DNA of 64,000 bases from Bacillus sp. T3 (GCF_033449965.1 NZ_CP137761.1:1860001-1924000), one strand, 5' to 3'. Numbered from the stretch's first letter, positions 44,641 through 54,229 are shown. The notes: generated by a model from the letters alone, not told the origin. Numbers and translations are program-made.

Positions 44641-44676
44641 AGGTGATGCAGCATAATCGCATCACCTTCTTTTATG
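44641..44676 (+). terminator. Terminator of the first csp gene
   Basis: AGGTGATGC (44641-44649) and GCATCACCT (44659-44667), then TTCTTTTAT. Confidence 0.85.
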
Positions 44677-45074
44677 ATTTAGTATGATAATCGATATTCT
44701 TCATGTTCCTCTTGCTAAGTCTCCTCAAACGTATATGTATTTTTGATACTAAGCCCCTTCTAAGGACGTTTTCCGAACAGAAGTTGATTTATTTGTGGGG
44801 ATTCCACATAATTGCATATTGATTACTTTTTTTAAAAACCTGATTCACACTGGAGCGGCTTAGGAGCCGTGAGGACGAAAGAGAGGCAGGGCTTTTGTTG
44901 TTTTAGGAAAGAAACTGGCAGATGACGGAATTCTGCACGGGAATGAAGTACAAGCAAAAACAATGCAATAATGTAGTAACTTGAATTAGTTATGGTTACC
45001 ATTCTTTTTTATGAAAAAAGATTACCGTTTTAGATAATAATGTAGATATGGAACATTGTAAGGAGGAAATTTAT
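44677..45074 (+). other. Long structured leader region of cshA
   Basis: A gap of about 400 bases with no gene. It contains the hairpin GCGGCT-TAGG-AGCCGT (about 44856), a purine-rich GAGGACGAAAGAGAGGCAGGG stretch split over 44870-44890, and an AT-rich stem (CTTTTTT with AAAAAAG near 45005-45025) before the ribosome-binding site. It looks like a folded 5' leader; I cannot assign a class. Confidence 0.35.
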
Positions 45075-46529
45075 TTGACAACATTTTCAGATTTTAATTT
45101 AAGCGAAGTATTAGAAAAAGCATTATCACAAATGGGGTTTGAAGAGCCAAGCCCAATTCAAGCACAAGCTATTCCCGTTGCATTAACTGGGAAAGACATA
45201 ATTGGCCAGGCACAAACAGGAACAGGGAAAACAACAGCATTTGGTGTTCCATTGATTGAACGCACAAAAGTCGATGAATCATCCATTCAAGGTCTTGTAC
45301 TTGCACCGACACGGGAGTTAGCAGTACAGGTAGCTGAAGAATTAAACCGTATCGGTAATGTAAAAGGAATTCGCACATTACCAATATATGGTGGACAGGA
45401 TATTAACCGCCAAATTAGAGGGTTAAAAAACAGACCACATATTATTGCTGCAACTCCAGGAAGATTAATTGATCATATTGAACGTAAAACCATTCGCTTA
45501 CAAAACATTCACACGGTTGTATTGGATGAAGCCGATGAAATGTTAAATATGGGCTTTATTGAAGACATTGAAAAAATCCTTGCAGGGATCCCAAATGAGC
45601 GTCAAACCTTATTGTTCTCTGCGACGATGCCTAAACGTATTAAAGCACTAGCTGAGAAATTCATGGACAATCCTGAGCTTGTTACCGTTAAAGCAAAGGA
45701 AATGACGGTAAAGAATATTGAGCAGCATTACGTAGAAGTTCAAGAAAAGCAAAAGTTTGATGTAATGTGTAGCCTGTTGGATATTCAATCACCTGAGCTT
45801 GCCATCGTATTTGGAAGAACAAAGAAACGGGTTGATGAGCTCGTTGAAGGTTTAATTAAGCGTGGATACTCAGCTGAAGGAATTCACGGCGATATTCCGC
45901 AATCAAAGCGTGATCAAGTTATTCGACGCTTCAAAGAGTCTACAATTGATATTATGGTCGCGACAGATGTTGCTGCTCGTGGATTAGATATCAGTGGCGT
46001 ATCACACGTATATAATTTTGATATTCCGCAGGACCCTGAGAGCTATGTTCACCGTATAGGAAGAACAGGACGAGCTGGAAATAAAGGCTTAGCTGTTACA
46101 TTTGTATCACCAAGAGAAATTGACCACTTAAGAGTGATTGAAAATATTACGAAATCTAAGATTATTAAAAAGCCAATCCCAAGCTTTAAAGATGTTTTAT
46201 TTGGGAATCAACAAGCAACAATTAACAAAATTTTAGGTGTAGTCGAATCTGGAGAATTTAGTGAATATAAGCGTGCTGCCGAGAACCTTTTAGAGGACAC
46301 AGATTCCGTGACTTTATTGGCATCAGCACTGAAGTTGTTAACAAAAGAGCCGGATTCAACACCAGTTACTTTAACAGCTGTTGAGCCGCTTCGTTCGAAA
46401 AAGCCTAGATTTGATCGTGACAGAAATAGACGCAATGATCGTCCTAAAGGGAACAGCAGCCGTCCAAGAACCAATGACAGAAGACCAAGAAATGAGAAAA
46501 CAAAGCGACCATCTAGACCACGTCCGTAA
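45075..46529 (+). CDS. cshA: DEAD-box RNA helicase CshA
   Basis: 484 residues from TTG 45075 behind AAGGAGGAAAT, matching the CshA N-terminus. Helicase motifs in order are FEEPSPIQAQAIP (Q), AQTGTGKT (I), PTRELAVQ (Ia), VLDEADEML (II, DEAD), FSATMP (III) and HRIGRTGRAG (VI). A C-terminal domain (about 390-430) is followed by a basic Arg/Pro/Asn-rich tail. CshA unwinds structured RNA in the degradosome and in ribosome assembly in the cold. It lies between two csp genes. Confidence 0.95.
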   Translation: MTTFSDFNLSEVLEKALSQMGFEEPSPIQAQAIPVALTGKDIIGQAQTGTGKTTAFGVPLIERTKVDESSIQGLVLAPTRELAVQVAEELNRIGNVKGIRTLPIYGGQDINRQIRGLKNRPHIIAATPGRLIDHIERKTIRLQNIHTVVLDEADEMLNMGFIEDIEKILAGIPNERQTLLFSATMPKRIKALAEKFMDNPELVTVKAKEMTVKNIEQHYVEVQEKQKFDVMCSLLDIQSPELAIVFGRTKKRVDELVEGLIKRGYSAEGIHGDIPQSKRDQVIRRFKESTIDIMVATDVAARGLDISGVSHVYNFDIPQDPESYVHRIGRTGRAGNKGLAVTFVSPREIDHLRVIENITKSKIIKKPIPSFKDVLFGNQQATINKILGVVESGEFSEYKRAAENLLEDTDSVTLLASALKLLTKEPDSTPVTLTAVEPLRSKKPRFDRDRNRRNDRPKGNSSRPRTNDRRPRNEKTKRPSRPRP

Positions 46530-46624
46530 TATTTTTCATTTTTTTGTATGATTTTTGGATGTTTGTCCCATATTATATAATGTTTGAAAGTAACATGCTA
46601 TATAGTTAATTAGGAGGATTTTTC

Positions 46625-46825
46625 ATGGAAACAGGTAAGGTAAAATGGTTTAATAGTGAAAAAGGTTTTGGATTTATTGAACGTGAAAATGGAGAGGATG
46701 TATTTGTGCATTTCTCTGCCATTCAAGGTGAAGGCTATAAGTCATTAGATGAAGGCCAAGAGGTGACCTTTGAAGTGGAACAAGGTCAACGTGGACCACA
46801 AGCAATTAACGTTCAAAAATCATAA
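46625..46825 (+). CDS. Cold-shock protein (CspA/CspB family), second copy
   Basis: A 66-residue cold-shock protein behind TTAGGAGG. RNP1 is KGFGFIE and RNP2 is DVFVHFSAI. It differs from the 44423 copy mainly by a more acidic middle (REN-GED, EVEQGQRG). Ninety-five bases follow cshA without a clear terminator, so readthrough from cshA is possible. Confidence 0.95.
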   Translation: METGKVKWFNSEKGFGFIERENGEDVFVHFSAIQGEGYKSLDEGQEVTFEVEQGQRGPQAINVQKS

Positions 46826-47053
46826 TTTCATTATCGAGATCGAATTGATCTTTTGTAATCCGAATATTTGAAAATTTTTAGTAAAAACGTTATGATGTAA
46901 ATATCTATTGAATGATATTTCGTGTAAATTCACTGATTATAAAGAGTAACATTTGTTGTCAACTTTTTATAATTGGTGAATTTTTCATTTGGTTTCAATT
47001 AGCAGTTGGCAATTCTGTTATGACAAAAAATGGATACACTGGAGGTAGATAGG

Positions 47054-47254
47054 ATGGCTTTCGGCAGAAGAATCGTTGAAGAAATCGTTACAGTTGAAAC
47101 AAAGGTTTGGGAATGTGAGTCAGAAAACTGCAATTGTTGGGTACGTGATAATTTTAAAAACTCAGAGGTTCCTAAATGCCCTATCTGTAACAGTGACATG
47201 GTTTCAACAACAAAATTGCTTCAATCGATTGATAACCACAATAAGAGTTACTAA
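47054..47254 (+). CDS. ydjO: Cold-inducible protein YdjO family
   Basis: A 66-residue protein from ATG 47054 behind GGAGGTAGATAGG. It has a zinc-ribbon-like pair of cysteines in WECESENCNCWVRDNF and PKCPICNSDM, matching the YdjO family named for cold induction in B. subtilis. It probably binds zinc and RNA. Its position after csp-cshA-csp supports a cold-response role. Confidence 0.88.
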   Translation: MAFGRRIVEEIVTVETKVWECESENCNCWVRDNFKNSEVPKCPICNSDMVSTTKLLQSIDNHNKSY

Positions 47255-47297
47255 TTATTCATGTTAATTACGTAATCATTTTATTTGCTTTTAGAAA

Positions 47298-47339
47298 TAA
47301 AAAAGGAGGCGGACATTTAGTCTGCTTCCTTTTTTATTT
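47298..47339. terminator. Bidirectional terminator between ydjO and the DUF6509 gene
   Basis: AAAAAAGGAGGCGGAC pairs with GTCTGCTTCCTTTTTT around a short loop, with T-runs both ways. Confidence 0.8.
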
Positions 47340-47625
47340 ATTCCACCGGTAAATGTTCTTTACAAAAGTTAAAAACCATTTCGAGTTCCTCATCCTCAAG
47401 AGCTAAATCAATATATTTTTCGGTCGAGCTTTCGAGGAGACTATAATTTAAGATTTTTTCCTCCGTCTCATCGGCAACATAAAGAATTTTTAACAGTAGT
47501 CCATTTTCATTGTAGAGCTCATCATCTTCATCAACTTCAATATCTAAAAAGAACTCATAGCGGTCCCCGCTTAATATTCCGAATGGATCTGTTAATTTTT
47601 CAACAGCGAAACCAGTAACATTCAT
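47338..47625 (-). CDS. DUF6509 family protein
   Basis: A 95-residue acidic protein. VTGFAVEKLTDPFGILSGDR, YEFFLDIEVDEDDELYNENG and YIDLALEDEELEMVFNFCKE match, from memory, the DUF6509 family of Bacillaceae. Function is unknown. AAAGGATG precedes the ATG. It converges on ydjO. Confidence 0.7.
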   Translation of the reverse strand: MNVTGFAVEKLTDPFGILSGDRYEFFLDIEVDEDDELYNENGLLLKILYVADETEEKILNYSLLESSTEKYIDLALEDEELEMVFNFCKEHLPVE

Positions 47626-47767
47626 TGTAATTCATCCTTTATTTAATTTTTTAACCAACATCCTTCCTTATCTATTATATACTTATTTTACGATAGTAAA
47701 AAGCTTCTGCTGTGATCTCGCTGCTTTCTGTCCGTTCTCTTTCATTTTGATTAGCTGTGCAATTAAA

Positions 47768-49036
47768 CTAAGTACTCTTTTTTGGCGAACCATTTCCATC
47801 CGGCTTGATAGCAAACAAGGTAAATAACCCAGTTAATAAACTTATCCCGGCGAATAAATAAAAAATCCATTGATCTGAATGCTTCATCAGAAGGGCAACT
47901 ACCGGTGGACCGGCAGCTACGCCTATAAAACGCATTGAACTGTATAACGAAGTAATCGTCCCTCTTTCTTCCTTTTTAATTCCCTCCGTAATTAAAGCAT
48001 CTAAGCAAGGAAGACTTATCCCAATTCCAATTCCGCAAATTCCGAATATCAATATCATGATCCACAGTGAATCAAAAAATCTCAATGCTAACGAAGCAAT
48101 AGTGAGCAGTATAATTCCAATGAATGTAATCCACTTCATAAGAACTTTATCTTCCTTAATTTTTTTCCCTGTAAAATAGGAGGATAAACAAAGGGCTCCA
48201 AGTGGAATAGCCAAAATGCAGCCTTTTTTTACATCCTTAATCTGGTAGATTTTCTCGAGTGAATCGGACAAATAAAAAAGAACTCCAAATAGAACAAACA
48301 TTAGAGCTCCACCAATAATAAAAACAGCTGTCAGCCACCTTCCGTTATTGGAGAATATTTCTCGTGTTTGATGGATAAATTCCTTAAAGCTAGTTTTTTC
48401 TTCATTCTTTTTGGGAGCTTTTACTAGAAAAACAATCATCAGTATTGATATTAAGCAAAAAATAGGAAATGCGAAGAATGGAATAAACCAAATAATTCCT
48501 GCCAAGAACGCTCCTAATATAGGACTCAATACTTTTCCAAGTGTATTTGATGTCTCGATTAACCCTAAAGTACTACTAACTTCATCATCATTTGTAAACA
48601 TGTCACCAACTAAGGGCATGACAATCGGCGCTGCACCAGCTGCTCCTACTCCCTGCAAGGCTCTGCCTAATAAAATAAGCCAGTATGCATCCTGAAGCTT
48701 CCATCCAGCATAACCAGAAACAAGTCCTCCAATACCAGCAATAATTAGACTTGGAATCATAACTCTTTTTCGGCCGATATAATCAGAGAGGAAGCCTGCG
48801 ATAGGAATTAAAATAATCGCCACGATCGAATATACTGTCAAGACCATACTTGTTTGAAAAGAGGTAATATTGAGCTCCTTTTCCAATGCAGGGAGAACGG
48901 GAATCAACATTGAATTCCCAAGTGTCATCACCATTGGAATCGAGGAAAGTGATACAATGGTCCACCTTTTTTGAATCGCTTTCTTTTCTTTTTTATGATC
49001 ATTAAAATGCTCAAAAAGACTATCGGTCTGTTCCAT
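47768..49036 (-). CDS. MFS transporter, drug-efflux type
   Basis: A 422-residue permease from ATG 49036 behind AAAGGTGGC. Twelve helices are predicted. The loop motif GFLSDYIGRKRVM after the second helix and the ALQGVGAAGAAPIVMPLVGD motif C in the fifth helix mark the drug:proton antiporter group. Several copies of a QG/GxxxG packing pattern follow. The substrate is unknown; it is monocistronic. Confidence 0.9.
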   Translation of the reverse strand: MEQTDSLFEHFNDHKKEKKAIQKRWTIVSLSSIPMVMTLGNSMLIPVLPALEKELNITSFQTSMVLTVYSIVAIILIPIAGFLSDYIGRKRVMIPSLIIAGIGGLVSGYAGWKLQDAYWLILLGRALQGVGAAGAAPIVMPLVGDMFTNDDEVSSTLGLIETSNTLGKVLSPILGAFLAGIIWFIPFFAFPIFCLISILMIVFLVKAPKKNEEKTSFKEFIHQTREIFSNNGRWLTAVFIIGGALMFVLFGVLFYLSDSLEKIYQIKDVKKGCILAIPLGALCLSSYFTGKKIKEDKVLMKWITFIGIILLTIASLALRFFDSLWIMILIFGICGIGIGISLPCLDALITEGIKKEERGTITSLYSSMRFIGVAAGPPVVALLMKHSDQWIFYLFAGISLLTGLFTLFAIKPDGNGSPKKST

Positions 49037-49165
49037 TGAGAAGCCACCTTTGCTCTGTTTCACTATTGTTAATATGGACTGTTTTGTTTTTAATTAACGA
49101 TGTAATAATTGGGATATGTTTGGAAATGATTTATAGTGAATGGTGAAAATCAGTTTAAAAAAGTG

Positions 49166-49194
49166 TTGACATTTTTTCAGAAAGTTTATAATAT
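49166..49194 (+). promoter_or_regulatory. Promoter of the trp operon
   Basis: TTGACA (49166-49171) with TAATAT (49189-49194) at 17-base spacing, or the overlapping TATAAT (49187-49192) at 15. It is just upstream of the first T-box leader. Confidence 0.6.
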
Positions 49195-49204
49195 TAAATA
49201 CAAC

Positions 49205-49485
49205 ATAAGGATTCGGCGTTGACAAAGAGTAGTAACTTAAATGGATTCTCTAGAGAGCTGGTGGTTGGTGCAAACCAGTGCTGAAATTTAAGTGAATGGA
49301 CTTTCGAGCCTCCAAACTGAAACCCAAATAAGGGGATTAGGCTTTGGCGAAATGCTTCATCGTTACAAGAAGCGGGTATTCAAGCAAACGCTTTGATACT
49401 TATTAAGGGAGCTAAAATTTATTTTAGCTAATTAAGGTGGCACCACGGGTTTCTCGTCCTTTTTATGACGGGGAACCCTTTTTGT
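49205..49485 (+). ncRNA. Tryptophan T-box leader 1
   Basis: A T-box riboswitch. Stem I carries AGAGAGCTGG and the specifier loop GAATGGACT with the Trp codon TGG at 49297-49299. The T-box bulge is AAGGTGGCACCACGG (49434-49448). A terminator follows, GGGTTTCTCGTC (49447-49458) with GACGGGGAACCC (49467-49478) and a T-run. Uncharged tRNA-Trp would stabilise the antiterminator. Confidence 0.92.
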
Positions 49486-49539
49486 ATTCAAAAATAAATA
49501 TGTAAAATCGTGGATTAAGAATAGTAAACAGAATCACTT

Positions 49540-49778
49540 CCTTTCAGAGAGCCGGTAAGGGTGAGAGCCGGTAGGAAGCTTCTGTCGAATGGACTTATGA
49601 GTGATGCCTGAACTTAAGTAAGGTATCCAGTGTTCACCGTTATATGATGATGGATTGAAAAGATTTTCAATCCAAAAGCGGGTTCAAGCAACAGTCTTGG
49701 ACCAATCGAGGTGGCACCGCGGTCAACTATCGTCCTCTATATACACAGATAATCTGTGTATATAGGGGATTTTTTTAT
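49540..49778 (+). ncRNA. Tryptophan T-box leader 2
   Basis: A second full T-box in series. The specifier GAATGGACT holds TGG at 49590-49592, the T-box motif is GAGGTGGCACCGCGG (49708-49722), and the terminator CCTCTATATACACAGAT (49734-49750) pairs perfectly with ATCTGTGTATATAGGGG (49752-49768), allowing one G-T, before a T-run. With leader 1 it demands two readthrough events before trpE, giving steep control by uncharged tRNA-Trp. Confidence 0.92.
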
Positions 49779-49820
49779 TTCTGTTATTTTATGGAATGGA
49801 TAAAAAGGGAGGTACAACAA

Positions 49821-51226
49821 TTGAAAAAGATATTAAATCCTTTTAACGGATTGATTGAGCAAATGGAAGGGGATACGCACACTCCAATTTCTATTTTTCA
49901 AAAAATTAGTGGTACAAAGAAATTCTTACTAGAGAGTTCTTTAAAATATGAAAACACAGGTAGATATTCGATTATTGGGGCAGATCCAGTAATTGAAATA
50001 AAGGGATATGGTGATGAAAACAGAGTTACGACGGAAAAGGGAACGGAGATCGTTCCTGGAAGACGTTAGATATTGTAAAACAATTAATCCCACAATATCA
50101 GCTTGAAGGAGAAGGTTTCCCATTTGTCGGTGGTGCAGTTGGATATGTTGGTTATGATACGATCCGACAGTATGAAAACATTGGGCCACAACCTGAAAAT
50201 GAATTAAACATGCCCGATGTTCATTTAATGGTGTACGAACAGGTGATTATTTATGATCATCTTGAGCAAAAAGTGTATTTAGCTGCTACACCAATCCTTG
50301 CAGATACAGACGAAAAGAAGCTAGAGCTACTAAATGCGAAGCGCAAAAAGGAAATCTTAGCAGAATATCATACAGATGAGCCGTCAAAAGTTACGTTGTC
50401 AGCCTTTCAAGCCTCAACAACTAAGCAAGAATTTATCAGGAATGTCGAAGTAGCGAAGGAATATATATCAAAAGGTGATATTTTTCAAGTCGTTTTGTCT
50501 CAAAGAATGAAAGCAAGTATAACAGGTGATCCATTTTCATTTTATCGAAAATTAAGAATATCTAATCCATCTCCATATATGTACTTCTTAGATTTTGAAG
50601 ACTATGTAGTCGCTGGTTCTTCTCCAGAAAGCTTAGTGAAAGCCAAACAATCATACGTCTTGACTAACCCAATTGCTGGTACTCGTCCAAGAGGTAAAGA
50701 CGCGGAAGAAGATGCTCAGCTTGAACAGGAATTAATCCATGATGAAAAGGAATTGGCTGAACATCGGATGCTCGTCGATCTTGGTCGAAACGACTTGGGG
50801 AAAATTTGTAAGTTCGGAAGTGTTGAAGTTCCTAAATATATCGCCGTCGAGAAATATAAGCACGTTATGCATCTTGTTTCGGAGGTAAGTGGTGAATTAT
50901 CAGAGCAATATGCAAGTGCAGATGCGCTCATTTCTTGTTTACCTGCTGGAACTGTTTCGGGAGCACCAAAAATTCGGGCAATGGAAATTATCAATGAGTT
51001 AGAACAGGTGAAACGAGGAGTTTACTCTGGAGCCGTTGGATATTTCTCAGTTAATGGAAATATGGACTTTGCACTGGCGATTAGGACGATGGTCATTAAA
51101 GATGAGACAGCATACATTCAAGCAGGTGCAGGAATCGTGTATGATTCGGTCCCAGAAACTGAATACGAAGAAACGATTCACAAACTAAAAACATTTTTGG
51201 AGGATCCTAATGATTTTATTAATTGA
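49821..51226 (+). pseudogene. trpE: Anthranilate synthase component I (frameshifted)
   Basis: TrpE makes anthranilate from chorismate with TrpG. TTG 49821 follows AAAGGGAGG. KKFLLESSLKYENTGRYSII contains the LLES motif for feedback by tryptophan. At 50055-50064 (CCTGGAAG) one base is missing, causing a stop at 50069. The frame resumes as TLDIVKQLIPQYQLEGEGFP and runs to 51226 through RGKDAEEDAQLEQELIHDEK and AGIVYDSVPETEYEETIHK. Rebuilt length is about 468, normal for Bacillus. All catalytic segments are intact, so this is most likely a sequence error. Confidence 0.9.
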
Positions 51227-51809
51227 TAATTATGATTCTTTTACCTATAACCTATATCAATATTTTGGCGAGCTTGGGGAAGAAATTACAGTTATTCGCA
51301 ACGATCAGTTAACCATTAATGATATTAAGAAACTTAACCCTGAAGCAATCATCCTGTCACCTGGACCAGGAAGGCCTGAAAATGCAGGGATTTGCGTCGA
51401 TGTCATTAAAGCCTTTCAAGGGTCTATTCCAATTTTAGGAATTTGTCTTGGTCATCAAGCCATTGGTTATGCGTTTGGGGCAACAATTGACAGGGCTGAC
51501 AATATTATGCACGGAAAGACATCCCAGGTTGAACATAATCGTTCAGACCTATTCGCGGGGTTGCCGCAGCATTTAGAGGTAATGCGTTATCATTCATTAG
51601 TGATCAATAAACAAACAGTACCAGAGGAATTGGTCGTTCTGGGAACCACCACATGTGATGAGCAAATTATGGCAGTAAAGCATAAACAATTTCCAATCTA
51701 TGGATTACAATTTCATCCGGAATCAGTCGGTACGATTCATGGGAAACAGATGTTAGCCAATTTTCTTGCGGAAATAAGAAAGGAGTCAAATTATGAAGTT
51801 ATTTCTTGA
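51210..51809 (+). CDS. trpG: Anthranilate synthase component II / glutamine amidotransferase
   Basis: A 199-residue class I glutamine amidotransferase that supplies ammonia to TrpE. The nucleophile Cys is in GICLGHQAIGYAFG, and the catalytic His and Glu in QFHPESVGT. It overlaps trpE by 17 bases and trpD by 17 bases. In B. subtilis the amidotransferase shared with folate synthesis (PabA) is elsewhere; here it lies in the trp operon, so it is probably dedicated to tryptophan. Confidence 0.93.
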   Translation: MILLIDNYDSFTYNLYQYFGELGEEITVIRNDQLTINDIKKLNPEAIILSPGPGRPENAGICVDVIKAFQGSIPILGICLGHQAIGYAFGATIDRADNIMHGKTSQVEHNRSDLFAGLPQHLEVMRYHSLVINKQTVPEELVVLGTTTCDEQIMAVKHKQFPIYGLQFHPESVGTIHGKQMLANFLAEIRKESNYEVIS

Positions 51810-52818
51810 ACAGCTATCACAACAACGTTCATTAACCGAAACAGAAATGGAAGACGCAGTAAAATATCTTTTCTCGGATGAAATCTCTGATAGTGAGATG
51901 GCTGCATTTCTTATTGGTTTAAAAATAAAGGGTGAAACAGTTGAAGAAATTATCGGACTTGTCAACGTCATGCGCCAATTTGCGCTTCCGTTTTCAAAGC
52001 AAATTACGGGTGCAATCGATAATTGCGGTACTGGTGGAGACGGTTCAAAAAGCTTTAACATTAGCACAACTTCTGCATTTGTCATGGCTGGTGCCGGAAT
52101 AACGGTGGCAAAGCACGGGAATCGAAGCATCTCTAGTAAAACAGGAAGTGCAGATGTGCTTGAAAATTTAGGCGTGAACTTAAACATTCAGCCCGAGGCT
52201 TCAGAAGAAATCTTACACGAAACAGGAATCACATTTTTATTTGCACAGTATGTTCATCCCAAAGTTAAAAGAATTATGAAGGTCCGTCGGGATTTACGCA
52301 TTCCAACGATTTTCAATTTAATTGGGCCATTAACAAATCCTATTACATTAGATTATCAATTGTTAGGAATTTATCGTCGGGATTTATTAGAAATGTTTGC
52401 AGAAGTATTACTGCGTCTTGGTCGAAAACGCGCAGTCGTACTTAATGGAGCTGGCTTTATGGATGAGGCATCCTTGCAAGGTGAAAACCATTTGATGATT
52501 GTGGATAATGGAACAATTACAAAGAAAATTATCCATCCAGAGGATGTTGGACTTAGTCTCTATGCAAACCAAGAAATCGTTGGCGGTGACTCACAGGTGA
52601 ATGCCGAAATCCTTCGACGTGTTTTAACTGGCGAAAAAGGCGCACGTCGTGATACCGTATTATTGAATGCAGGAATTGGTATTTATACAGCTCAAAAGGC
52701 TGAATCGATTGAAGAGGGCATTTCGATAGCGAAGGAAAGTATTGATTCAGGTGCTGCAATTGAAAAGCTAGAACAATTGATTGAATTGAGTAATAGCTAC
52801 CAACAAGAGGTGATATAA
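51793..52818 (+). CDS. trpD: Anthranilate phosphoribosyltransferase
   Basis: A 341-residue transferase joining anthranilate with PRPP. DNCGTGGDGSKSFNISTTSA is the PRPP-binding loop, followed by KHGNRSISSKTGSADVLENL and MKVRRDLRIPTIFNLIGPLT. Normal length and no breaks. Overlaps trpG and ends one base before trpC, as in a tight operon. Confidence 0.95.
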   Translation: MKLFLEQLSQQRSLTETEMEDAVKYLFSDEISDSEMAAFLIGLKIKGETVEEIIGLVNVMRQFALPFSKQITGAIDNCGTGGDGSKSFNISTTSAFVMAGAGITVAKHGNRSISSKTGSADVLENLGVNLNIQPEASEEILHETGITFLFAQYVHPKVKRIMKVRRDLRIPTIFNLIGPLTNPITLDYQLLGIYRRDLLEMFAEVLLRLGRKRAVVLNGAGFMDEASLQGENHLMIVDNGTITKKIIHPEDVGLSLYANQEIVGGDSQVNAEILRRVLTGEKGARRDTVLLNAGIGIYTAQKAESIEEGISIAKESIDSGAAIEKLEQLIELSNSYQQEVI

Positions 52819-53601
52819 ATGACAACTATATTAGATCGAATAATTGAAGTGAAAAAAACTGAGCTAGATCAATTAAGGAGTTTGTCCTTTATTAATGATG
52901 GAGAAAGAAAAAAGAGATCTTTTATTGAAAAAATCAATCAAGCAAACGAAATGAACATTATTGCAGAGTTTAAGCGAGCATCACCGTCAAAAGGGGATAT
53001 TAATCCAAATTTAAACCCAGTCGAGCAGGCACAAAAATATGCGCAGTTTGGTGCTGATGCCATTTCTGTTTTAACCGATTCCAGCTTTTTTAAAGGTTCA
53101 TTCGCCGATCTCCAGGCTGTTCGTGAAGCAGTTGATTTACCAATATTATGCAAGGATTTTATCATTGATCAAGTGCAAATTGACATAGCGAAATTCGCGG
53201 GCGCAGATCTTATTTTATTAATTGCAGCAGCCCTTGAAGGTTCTAAGTTAGTAGAACTATATCAGTATGCACAATCTCAGAATTTAGAGGTATTAGTAGA
53301 AATCCATGATGAAGAGGATTTAGCAAAAGCCATATTAGCAAAAGCTCAATTAATTGGAATCAATAATCGTAATTTAAAAACCTTTGAAGTTAGCCTTGGG
53401 ACAACTGAAAATCTTGCACCACTTGTAACAGAAACAGGTGCTGCTCTAATCAGTGAAAGTGGGATAAAGTCTATTGAAGATGTAAGTCGAGTTCAAGCAG
53501 CAGGAGCGCGCGGAATATTAGTTGGGGAAACCTTTATGACATCAGATGATTTAAAAGGAACCTTCGGACAATTAAAGTTACCATTAGGAGCGGTGCGGTA
53601 A
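52819..53601 (+). CDS. trpC: Indole-3-glycerol-phosphate synthase
   Basis: A 260-residue TIM-barrel enzyme that decarboxylates and closes the CdRP ring to indole-3-glycerol phosphate. IIAEFKRASPSKGDINPN carries the catalytic Lys and Glu; ILCKDFIID, GINNRNLKTFEVSL and ALISESGIKSIEDV complete the active site. Starts directly at the end of trpD. Confidence 0.95.
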   Translation: MTTILDRIIEVKKTELDQLRSLSFINDGERKKRSFIEKINQANEMNIIAEFKRASPSKGDINPNLNPVEQAQKYAQFGADAISVLTDSSFFKGSFADLQAVREAVDLPILCKDFIIDQVQIDIAKFAGADLILLIAAALEGSKLVELYQYAQSQNLEVLVEIHDEEDLAKAILAKAQLIGINNRNLKTFEVSLGTTENLAPLVTETGAALISESGIKSIEDVSRVQAAGARGILVGETFMTSDDLKGTFGQLKLPLGAVR

Positions 53602-53602
53602 C

Positions 53603-54217
53603 ATGAAAGTGAAAATATGCGGAATTACTGATTTAGGTACCGCCCTCCAAGCAGTAGCATTTGGTGCTGATGCAATTGGCTTTGTGTTTGCCAAGAGTAA
53701 ACGAGAAATTGAACCATCAGCAGCAGGTTACATCGCTAAGGCTTTACCTACTAATATTGAAAAAATCGGTGTGTTTGTAAATGAATCTCGAGAAAAGATT
53801 GAAGAAATTGCATCTCAAGCTAATTTAACCATGGTCCAGCTTCATGGAGATGAATCACCTGAATTTTGTGATTCTCTAACTCTACCAGTCATTAAGGCTC
53901 TCAGTATTGGTTCTGAGCAGGATTTAGAGAAAATACAGCTATATTCGAACCATACGATATTAGTGGATAGTCCTGCCGGGAAGTATCGAGGGGGCAATGG
54001 GACTTCCTTTAATTGGGATTTGTTATCCTCTGCTAGATTTTCCAATCAAAAAATCATCCTTGCAGGCGGACTACATCAGGAAAATGTTGCTAGAGCCATT
54101 GAAATCGTTAAACCCTACATGGTGGATGTAAGCTCTGGTGTAGAATACAACGGAAAAAAAGATTTAAAGAAAATGAAAGTGTTTATCGAAACAGCGAAGC
54201 AATCTATTACGCAATAG
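53603..54217 (+). CDS. trpF: Phosphoribosylanthranilate isomerase
   Basis: A 204-residue TIM-barrel isomerase. The catalytic Cys is in KICGITDLGTALQAVAFGAD and the Asp in LVDSPAGKYRGGNGTSFNW. QLHGDESPEFCDSL and DVSSGVEYNGKKDLKKM are conserved. One base separates it from trpC and 12 from trpB. Confidence 0.95.
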   Translation: MKVKICGITDLGTALQAVAFGADAIGFVFAKSKREIEPSAAGYIAKALPTNIEKIGVFVNESREKIEEIASQANLTMVQLHGDESPEFCDSLTLPVIKALSIGSEQDLEKIQLYSNHTILVDSPAGKYRGGNGTSFNWDLLSSARFSNQKIILAGGLHQENVARAIEIVKPYMVDVSSGVEYNGKKDLKKMKVFIETAKQSITQ

Positions 54218-54229
54218 GAGGAACAGAGG

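Noticed and set aside
44840..44900. Hammerhead ribozyme suggested by GACGAAAGAG next to a hairpin
   Set aside because: The CTGATGA core element is absent and the required three-way junction cannot be drawn.
49821..50210. Programmed ribosomal frameshifting in trpE
   Set aside because: No slippery heptamer or downstream pseudoknot; nine other genes in the window carry similar lesions, so sequence error is simpler.
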